Source: JBBDWK01 sp040902885 (GTDB lineage: Bacteria > Acidobacteriota > Terriglobia > Bryobacterales > Bryobacteraceae). From it: a DNA stretch of 30,175 nucleotides. A model generated the notes under the pieces. That model did no database searches. It saw only the letters and a list, made by a program, of their open reading frames with translations, and was not told the origin of the DNA. Position numbers and translations under genes: made by a program. The stretch spans positions 1 through 30,175 of the forward strand of contig JBBDWK010000048.1 in assembly GCA_040902885.1 (NCBI GenBank). The letters run 5' to 3'. The first letter of the stretch is position 1, and every line of letters begins with the position of its first letter. This document shows, piece by piece, positions 23,852 to 30,175 of the stretch.

Positions 23852-25261
23852 GTGCCGTCTCAATCTTCTCCCGTAAAATCTGGAATCTGGGCATCCATCC
23901 GCGAAGCCCTTGCCGGCTCCCAGCAGGACTTTACCGAAGGCAGCCTGGGACGCGGCATCACTCTGCTCGCGATTCCCATGGTGCTTGAAATGGCCATGGA
24001 ATCGCTCTTTGCCGTGGTCGATGTCTTCTTCGTCGCGCGGCTCGGCGCGGACGCGGTCGTCGCGGTCGGCCTAACCGAGACCATGCTGACGCTGGTCTTC
24101 GCCATTGCCCTGGGAGTCGGCATGGCGACTACGGCCATGGTGGCCCGTCGAATTGGCGAGCACGATCCCGAGGGCGCTGCTGTGGCCGCCGTTCAGTCCA
24201 TCGTGCTCGGCATCCTCGTCTCCGTCGTCACCGGCGCCATCGCCATCCTCTACGGGCCGCAGCTCCTCGTCCTGATGGGCGCCTCCCCCTCGGTGGTGAG
24301 GAACGGATCGGGCTATACCCGCGTTCTGCTGGGCGCGAACGCCACAGTCATCCTCATTTTCCTGATCAACGCCATCTTTCGCGGCGCGGGCGATGCGGCT
24401 ATCGCCATGCGGGTGCTCTGGCTGGCGAATATTATCAACATCGTTCTCGATCCATGCCTGATCTTTGGCCTCGGACCGTTTCCCGAGATGGGCGTCACCG
24501 GCGCGGCAGTTGCCACCACGATCGGAAGAGGCGCGGGCGTCATCTATCAGATCTGGATGCTCTCCCGCAGCGACGGCCGCGTGATCATCCGCCGTTCGCA
24601 GATCCGGCTCGATCTGCCTGTCATGTTGCGCCTGCTGCGCGTCTCCCTTACCGGAGTCCTTCAGTTTCTGATCGCCCATGCAAGCTGGATCGCGATGGTG
24701 CGAATCGTAGCCATCTTCGGCAGCGCGGGCGTGGCAGGTTATACGATAGCGATTCGCATCATCATCTTCGGCATCCTGCCCTCCTGGGGTTTGAGCAACG
24801 CGGCGGCGACGCTGGTGGGCCAGAATCTGGGCGCCGGCAAGCCCGAGCGGGCCGAGCGGGCGGTGTGGCTGACCGGCCTCTACAACGTGATCTTCCTGGG
24901 TTCGATGGGATTGGTCTTCATCGTCTTCGCCGAGCCGATTGTCCGCATTTTCACGCAGGACCCGGAACTGGTCCCGTCGGCAGTGAACTGCCTGCGCGTT
25001 GTCAGCTATGGCAACCTCTTCTATGCCTACGGAATGGTGATGGTGCAGGCCTTCAACGGGGCGGGCGATACGGTGACTCCAAGCATCGTGAACTTTTTCT
25101 GTTACTGGCTCTTCCAGATTCCGGTGGCTTACTTCCTCGGCGTAACGCTGAACCTGGGGCCTGAAGGAGTGTTCTGGGCCATTCCGACCGCTGAGTTCGC
25201 CATCGCGCTAGTAGGCGTCCTGATCTTCCGGCGAGGAGCATGGAAGAAGCAGAAGATTTGA
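23852..25261 (+). CDS. MATE-family multidrug efflux transporter
   Basis: A 469-residue inner-membrane transporter of the MATE/NorM family with about 12 hydrophobic spans. The two internally related halves each start with a similar pattern: LAIPMVLEMAMESLFAVVDVFFVARLGADAVVAVGL near residue 40 and LLRVSLTGVLQFLIAHASW near residue 260. Conserved AxLVGQNLGAGKPERAERAV lies at the family position. It would export cationic drugs or metabolites with proton or sodium exchange; the coupling ion cannot be read. The start is GTG at 23852. It lies 82 bases after tRNA-Gly and converges on the ceramidase-like gene. Confidence 0.92.
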   Translation: MPSQSSPVKSGIWASIREALAGSQQDFTEGSLGRGITLLAIPMVLEMAMESLFAVVDVFFVARLGADAVVAVGLTETMLTLVFAIALGVGMATTAMVARRIGEHDPEGAAVAAVQSIVLGILVSVVTGAIAILYGPQLLVLMGASPSVVRNGSGYTRVLLGANATVILIFLINAIFRGAGDAAIAMRVLWLANIINIVLDPCLIFGLGPFPEMGVTGAAVATTIGRGAGVIYQIWMLSRSDGRVIIRRSQIRLDLPVMLRLLRVSLTGVLQFLIAHASWIAMVRIVAIFGSAGVAGYTIAIRIIIFGILPSWGLSNAAATLVGQNLGAGKPERAERAVWLTGLYNVIFLGSMGLVFIVFAEPIVRIFTQDPELVPSAVNCLRVVSYGNLFYAYGMVMVQAFNGAGDTVTPSIVNFFCYWLFQIPVAYFLGVTLNLGPEGVFWAIPTAEFAIALVGVLIFRRGAWKKQKI

Positions 25262-25302
25262 AGCCGGCCATGCGTTGGCTATAAGGACTCTGCTGGAGGT
25301 CC

Positions 25303-26820
25303 CTATTCGATTTCCGCTGGCACGTTTCCGTACTGCCACGGCGATCCCGGCTTGGCGGCCGGAGGCTCCGGCTCGGACCCCGGTGTAAGGCCGTTCGCCA
25401 ATTCAATACCTGCCAACGCCATCTGCCGGCCTGCCGTCGGCTCCAGGTTCGAATAGAAGGTTAACCGCGTTTCATAGCCACCGCCCGACGGGCTCAACGC
25501 TTCCTCCGTGGGTACGTAGCCCACGCATCCGTTCGAGAGTTCGGCTGGGAACGTGTACCTGAATCTGCTCTTGGCCTTGATTTCCAAGCCGAACTCGACG
25601 AAATACTCCGCCGGGTCCGACACGAATACCGCCGGGCCTACCTGGATCGCCTGCACTTCGACATCGGCGACCGGCTCGCGCTTGATCAGATGGTCGAGCA
25701 TCACGGTTTCCTTGGCGAAGGTCCATTCTGTAATGCCGACATCTCTCGGCTCCCTGGCTACCATTGCATATGCTTCCTTGACGCGACCGGGAGCCGGCTT
25801 GCGCCGCGCGATCTTCAGCATCTTCACGGCGTAGTCGACCGGGGCCAGCCGGCCTCTCGGCATCGACAGCAGCACCCGCAGCGACTCGGCGCCTACACGG
25901 CCGCCGACTATCTGCGACCATTCTTCGCCCGCCGGACGCTGGTATGGATCGAGGTTATCCACCTGCGTGATGTCGCCGCTGGCGCCCTGGATGAAAACTA
26001 CAGCTACCTTCGAGCCATAGAATCCGCGAATGGTTTTCTCAAGGTACTGAATCCAGTTCGCCGAAATTCCACCTGGAGATGTTGTCGCATGGCACGCAAA
26101 GTTCACAATGCAGCCCACCAGGTGCCCGTTCTTGTCCCACGCGCCGATCACGCCCACGTCCGGATCGATGGGGCCCGCGGGCTTGATCACGTCCGGATTG
26201 TGCTGGCCGGGATGGGTGAACGATCGACCGTTCTTCATCCGGAATCGCCGGTTGTATGCCGCCTTGTCTTCCTTACCGAGCCCCACACCGCACAACAGGT
26301 CCGCGCGCGAGGTGTCGGCTTGCCACACGGCCTCGACGATCCGTTGTTGCACCAGGCTCAGGTATTTCGGATCGGCGCACGACGATTTTTGATAGGCGAG
26401 TTCTCTGACGAGTTCTGGCGCGTCGTCGAACTCGCCCGGCTGCACCATGCCCGTGGGCCCGGAAGAGTGCGAATGCGATGCGTTAATGAGAACGGCTTCG
26501 CCGGGGATGCCGCAGCGTGCGGCGATGTCCTCGCGGGCGGCGAGCACCAGGCGGCGAGGGACGATGAGCGCGTCGAGGCCCACAATGGCGCACTTCTTCA
26601 TGCCGTCATCAAAGACCGCGACGCGTACCTTGCAGGGGTCGTGGAAGCTCTTGTGGAAGGCCTTGCCGTAGCCACCCGGCTGCTCCATTCCTATTTCCGG
26701 ACTAATATCGCCTTCGGCGAAGCCCGCCTTTAAGGTCGGGTTTCCGGCCCACCGGGCTTGCGCGAATGCAGAGGCGGGCAGAAGGCTGAGGCAAGTCTGA
26801 AAAAAGCCGCGGCGGTTCAT
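25303..26820 (-). CDS. Secreted neutral/alkaline ceramidase-like hydrolase
   Basis: A 505-residue exported protein of the neutral/alkaline ceramidase superfamily. The N terminus MNRRGFFQTCLSLLPASAFAQA looks like a Tat signal (RRGFF). KAGFAEGDISPEIGMEQPGG begins the catalytic domain. Candidate zinc ligands are H116 and H118 (SHSHSSGPTG) and H244 (FACHATTSPGG). The amidase hexapeptide, GDVSPN in neutral ceramidases with an essential serine, reads GDITQV here, with T285 at the serine position, so amidase activity is uncertain. Such proteins are common in Acidobacteria and Planctomycetes with unknown substrates. It follows the TonB receptor gene by 23 bases, so uptake and hydrolysis may be linked. 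The chain is shorter than classical ceramidases (about 640-760). Confidence 0.8.
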   Translation of the reverse strand: MNRRGFFQTCLSLLPASAFAQARWAGNPTLKAGFAEGDISPEIGMEQPGGYGKAFHKSFHDPCKVRVAVFDDGMKKCAIVGLDALIVPRRLVLAAREDIAARCGIPGEAVLINASHSHSSGPTGMVQPGEFDDAPELVRELAYQKSSCADPKYLSLVQQRIVEAVWQADTSRADLLCGVGLGKEDKAAYNRRFRMKNGRSFTHPGQHNPDVIKPAGPIDPDVGVIGAWDKNGHLVGCIVNFACHATTSPGGISANWIQYLEKTIRGFYGSKVAVVFIQGASGDITQVDNLDPYQRPAGEEWSQIVGGRVGAESLRVLLSMPRGRLAPVDYAVKMLKIARRKPAPGRVKEAYAMVAREPRDVGITEWTFAKETVMLDHLIKREPVADVEVQAIQVGPAVFVSDPAEYFVEFGLEIKAKSRFRYTFPAELSNGCVGYVPTEEALSPSGGGYETRLTFYSNLEPTAGRQMALAGIELANGLTPGSEPEPPAAKPGSPWQYGNVPAEIE

Positions 26821-26843
26821 TTTGAAAAGACGATGCGACTTGG

Positions 26844-29800
26844 TTAGAACTCGATGCGGATCCGGAACGTGATTTCGCGGAAAGCGCTTTTCTCACGTCC
26901 CTGACCGTTGCCTTCCCACGTCTGGAATAAGCGCCCGACCTGCCCGGGGATGGAGATGTTGGCGTTCGGGAAATTGTAGTGGGGCCGGTTGGCGATGTTG
27001 TTGATATTCGTCTGGAAGAGGACACGCCACTTCTCGGTTACCTTGAACTGCTTCACGACCGAGAGGTGGTGCAAATTCAAACCTGGTCCTTCGAGAATAT
27101 TCACGCCGGAGTTACCGAATCGGCCCGGCGGCGGAACAGCGAAGGCGGCGGGGTCAAACCAGCGCTCTGTGGTGCGCTGGCCCGGCGGCAGATTTCCATC
27201 CGCAATCCGGTCGGGAGACCCGCCGACCGTTTGCGTGTTGGACGGGTCGGAACCGGCAAAGCTGGGCGAAAAGAACTGGCCCGACTGGAAGTAGTGAATG
27301 GTTTGCGTCTGCCAGCCGCCCAATACGAATTCAGCGGCCCGGGGCGCATTCTTCATCCAACGCCGGCCTTTGCCGAAGGGCAGATCGTAAGTAGTGTTGA
27401 TCACTCCGCGGTGGCGGGAGTTGTACTGGTCCCGGTTCCAGAAGTAGTGGTCATAGGGATCCTGAAGGTTCAGAAAATCGGAAACCTGATTCGACAGAGT
27501 GTAATGGGCGAGGAAAGTGAAACCGCCCCACTTTTTGTTGCCCTCGAACTGGACGGAATCGTAGTTGGAACGTCCGTCCGCGAGCGAATATGTGGTTCCG
27601 ATGAACTGCGGGAAGGGCCGGCGGTTCTGATTGAATGGCGTCAAGCTCGGCTGAGGCTTGTTGAGGCCGAGGGAGTAGTTGAGGCCGCGGCTGCGCGAAC
27701 CGATATAGGAGGCGCGCAAGCCGACGCGATGCACGTCCTTCTCGATGCTGAGGTTGAACTGGTGAATGACGCCGTTGTCGGTCTTCGTCGGAAATCCATC
27801 GATGCTCTGTGAGCTGGCCACCTGTCCAGTTCTGGCCGGGAAAGGATTCGGGAAGGTGAAGGGCGCCGCGCCCGCGCGGAACTGGTCGAGGTTGATATAC
27901 GTGTCCGCGATGAGGTAGGGGCCGGTACTTTCGTTGACCCGGGCGAAGGCTCCGAGCGACTCCGTGTATTGGCCATAGCCGCCGCGGACAACGAAGGTGT
28001 CCTGGATGCGATAAGCCGCGCCGATGCGCGGGCGGAAATTATCCTTGGCAGGTGAAGGTACGACGTCGCCTTCCCGGACCCTTATAGTGCTGGGATACAG
28101 GGGACTGATCTGACTCAGCATTCCCTGAGGCACGATCACGTCGCCAGTTTCGCGATCCCAGTTGAACATGAAGTTGTCCTTATAGTACGGCGAGCGGAAG
28201 TAATCCCAGCGGAAGCCGTAATCTAGCGTGAGGCGGCGATTCACCTTCCACGTGTCCGTAATGTAGAAGCCGAGTTCGTACGTGCGGCGGAGGCGCTCGC
28301 GGATGGGGTCGATGCGTTGTGACGTCGTTGGCAGACCGAGCAGGAACTCGGCGTAGCCCTCGCCGGCGAGCTGACCGTTGAAGGCGAAGTTGCCGTATGT
28401 GTTGGTGGCGATGGTATCTCTGAAATCGCGCCAGATGCGGATTTCGCCTCCGAATTTGAAGACGTGGCTGCGCGTTGACCAGGAGCTGGTGTTCCCGAAG
28501 GAATGGATATTGGTATCCAGGTTAACGCCTCCGGGATTGACGCTGAGCTGCTGGATGCCGGTCACGTTGATCACCGGGAAACCCATCGCGCTGTGACCCT
28601 GCGGGTTTACGCCCTGAAGGCCGATGGCTTTGACGACTTCGTCGCCCCTGATAGGCGTAAAGCCATCGACTGTGTTGCCGTCGAAGAAATAGTCTTTGAT
28701 CCAGCCCCAGCGAAACGTGTTGACCAAGGTGGGCGAGAAGACGTGAGTATCGGAGACGACGATGGAATGATGATCGCGTTCTCGGGTCCACGTGCCTACC
28801 TGCGGGAACGAACCCGCCAGCACGTACGGAGTGAGCCGGTTGATGAAGCGGCCAAAGAGGGTGTTCTTCTCGCTGAAATGATGGTCGATACGGGCGGTAA
28901 CCGAGTCCCACTTGAAGAGATCGGCAGCCCATGGATGAAGGAATCCAAAGTTGTTCGTGCGATCATTGGGACCGCCCTGGTTAGGCGTGGGAATATATTG
29001 GTCCTGGATGAGCCTCGAAGCGGGGTTGATGCGATCCGCGGGGATCCGGTTGCCGGGGAACGGCACACCTGTAGCGGGATTGCCGTTCTGCATCGTGAGC
29101 GGATCGCGAACGACCGCGCTCAAGGCCGAGAAATCGCCGCTGCGCATGGCGTTGGTCGGCACGTTCCGGTTGAAGAACGTGCTGGACGGAATTCTCACCA
29201 GGCTGTATGAACCGTAAAAGAAGGTCTTGTTGCGGATGATAGGTCCGTTGACGGCCGCCGCGCCGCGGTGTTCTTTATAGGGGACCTTGTAGGCTACGAA
29301 CGTGTTCCGGGCGTTCAGCGCGGAGTTGGTGACGTCGTAATAGATGCGGCCATGGAACTGGTTCGTCCCACCGCGCCCGGTGAGGGTGAAATTAGCGACC
29401 CGGCTGAACTCGGCGGAGTTGTTGACGGCGACAACTTGCAGTTCCTCGAAGTCGAACATGTTCTGCACGAGGTTAACGGCTCCGTCGCTGATGATGCCGT
29501 CCATCGACTCGGCGATCTGGTTGCCGCCCTGGCCGGCGAACCTCAGGGCCCAGCCGCCCATGTTGGTCTGGATGTTGGGCAGCGTCGTCATGTAGGCCTG
29601 GGGAAAAAAGCTCTGGCTCAAAGGGGAGTCCACGAACTTGGTCTTATTGAAACCGCTGGTGACCTGCGCGCCCTCGGTGGCGATGACCGCGGCGTCGGCG
29701 GTGACGCTGACCGACGTGCCGACCTGCCCAAGCTCCATCGGGACGTCAATGCGCCGTGTTTCGCGGCTGGTGAGCCGAATCTGATCCGCGATGAACTCCT

Positions 29801-30071
29801 TGAAGCCGGCGGCGGTCGCCGTCAGTTTGTATAGCCCCGGGACCAGGAATGGAATTTCGTACGTGCCGTCATTCGCGGTAACGGTGGTGCGCGTCGTGTT
29901 CCGCTCGATGTCGAGCAGCGTAACACCGCTTGCGGGCACTACGGCGCCCGTCTGATCGGTGGCTACACCACGGATCGTGGACAAATCGCTTTGCGCCAGA
30001 ATCGCGGGCACAGAAAGCAACACCAACGCGGCCGCGGAAACAAGCCGCCGTCTATTCCGCCCCCAAATCAT
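26844..30071 (-). CDS. Oar-like TonB-dependent outer-membrane receptor
   Basis: A 1075-residue outer-membrane receptor of the Acidobacteria Oar type. A signal peptide (about 1-26, ending ILAQ) precedes a carboxypeptidase-regulatory-like beta-sandwich (about 30-115: IRGVATDQTGAVVPASGVTL to YEIPFLVPGLYKLTATAAGF). The plug domain follows (about 120-240, with VSVTADAAVIATEGAQV), then a 22-strand-type barrel rich in aromatic turns, ending RIRIEF with the terminal phenylalanine that the barrel-insertion machinery recognises. GGAGG seven bases before the ATG at 30071 supports the start. The ligand is unknown; large oligosaccharides or peptides are usual guesses. Co-transcription with the ceramidase-like gene is likely. 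Confidence 0.93.
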   Translation of the reverse strand: MIWGRNRRRLVSAAALVLLSVPAILAQSDLSTIRGVATDQTGAVVPASGVTLLDIERNTTRTTVTANDGTYEIPFLVPGLYKLTATAAGFKEFIADQIRLTSRETRRIDVPMELGQVGTSVSVTADAAVIATEGAQVTSGFNKTKFVDSPLSQSFFPQAYMTTLPNIQTNMGGWALRFAGQGGNQIAESMDGIISDGAVNLVQNMFDFEELQVVAVNNSAEFSRVANFTLTGRGGTNQFHGRIYYDVTNSALNARNTFVAYKVPYKEHRGAAAVNGPIIRNKTFFYGSYSLVRIPSSTFFNRNVPTNAMRSGDFSALSAVVRDPLTMQNGNPATGVPFPGNRIPADRINPASRLIQDQYIPTPNQGGPNDRTNNFGFLHPWAADLFKWDSVTARIDHHFSEKNTLFGRFINRLTPYVLAGSFPQVGTWTRERDHHSIVVSDTHVFSPTLVNTFRWGWIKDYFFDGNTVDGFTPIRGDEVVKAIGLQGVNPQGHSAMGFPVINVTGIQQLSVNPGGVNLDTNIHSFGNTSSWSTRSHVFKFGGEIRIWRDFRDTIATNTYGNFAFNGQLAGEGYAEFLLGLPTTSQRIDPIRERLRRTYELGFYITDTWKVNRRLTLDYGFRWDYFRSPYYKDNFMFNWDRETGDVIVPQGMLSQISPLYPSTIRVREGDVVPSPAKDNFRPRIGAAYRIQDTFVVRGGYGQYTESLGAFARVNESTGPYLIADTYINLDQFRAGAAPFTFPNPFPARTGQVASSQSIDGFPTKTDNGVIHQFNLSIEKDVHRVGLRASYIGSRSRGLNYSLGLNKPQPSLTPFNQNRRPFPQFIGTTYSLADGRSNYDSVQFEGNKKWGGFTFLAHYTLSNQVSDFLNLQDPYDHYFWNRDQYNSRHRGVINTTYDLPFGKGRRWMKNAPRAAEFVLGGWQTQTIHYFQSGQFFSPSFAGSDPSNTQTVGGSPDRIADGNLPPGQRTTERWFDPAAFAVPPPGRFGNSGVNILEGPGLNLHHLSVVKQFKVTEKWRVLFQTNINNIANRPHYNFPNANISIPGQVGRLFQTWEGNGQGREKSAFREITFRIRIEF

Positions 30072-30141
30072 AGGTCGCCTCCAGATCCAGCAATTGCTGA
30101 GGTCGAACCGGTCCCTCAGGTTGTAAAGAGAGTGTCACAAG

Positions 30142-30158
30142 TTCGGTTATCTCGTCAA
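30142..30158 (-). promoter_or_regulatory. 17-bp motif upstream of the TonB receptor (copy 2)
   Basis: TTGACGAGATAACCGAA on the minus strand, 71 bases upstream of the TonB receptor ATG. Its first six bases are a perfect -35-like TTGACG. It matches the motif at 25-41 in 15 of 17 bases. It could be a -35 element plus spacer or an operator. The rest of 30072-30175 shows only the ribosome site next to the gene. Confidence 0.35.
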
Positions 30159-30175
30159 CTACCGTTCCACGCCCG

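Overview
The window reads as a chromosomal segment of a Gram-negative, GC-rich Acidobacteriota bacterium, most like the Solibacter/Bryobacter group. The grounds are a very large Oar-type TonB-dependent receptor with a carboxypeptidase-regulatory N-terminal domain, a futalosine-pathway menaquinone gene (mqnC), a fused membrane/spermidine-synthase-like protein, an FHA-GAF sigma-54 activator and frequent GTG/TTG starts. This placement is inference from gene content; no 16S gene is present.

Layout. Positions 1-3060 hold a lipid-A-exporter-like ABC half-transporter (minus) and a divergent cyclic-nucleotide-binding-fold/DUF1003 membrane protein. Positions 3058-5750 are a mobile segment: a MITE-like imperfect palindrome, an intact IS91-family HUH transposase and its partner tyrosine recombinase, lying just downstream of an initiator tRNA-Met gene. 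Positions 5752-9222 are a minus-strand run: diverged phosphoglucose-isomerase-like protein, an easily missed 45-residue membrane protein, RNase PH, RdgB and tRNA-fMet. The genes overlap or nearly abut, and the tRNA has its own promoter inside the end of rdgB. Positions 9251-13689 hold a small lipoprotein, the sigma-54 activator (minus), mqnC and a BrkB/YihY membrane protein. Positions 13676-16916 hold an overlapping minus-strand pair, glutaryl-CoA-dehydrogenase-like enzyme then membrane-fused spermidine-synthase-like protein.

Positions 17017-18051 hold a near-perfect operator palindrome, an orphan HigA-like antitoxin and a convergent Dps ferritin. Positions 18164-22010 hold a translationally coupled pair: a TPR protein with a C-terminal outer-membrane barrel, and a secreted TIM-barrel glycosidase-like protein. 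This layout recalls exopolysaccharide export modules but no synthase is adjacent. Positions 22151-23632 encode an unusual chimera: a JAMM/MPN fold lacking its metal-binding histidines, one membrane span, a proline-rich repeat linker and a TonB C-terminal domain. Positions 23694-30175 hold tRNA-Gly(GCC), a MATE exporter, and a minus-strand TonB receptor/ceramidase-like pair.

The strongest candidates for undescribed biology are the JAMM-TonB chimera, the TPR-barrel/TIM-barrel pair, and the diverged isomerase with its neighbouring micro-membrane protein. I see no CRISPR array, prophage or complete defence island.
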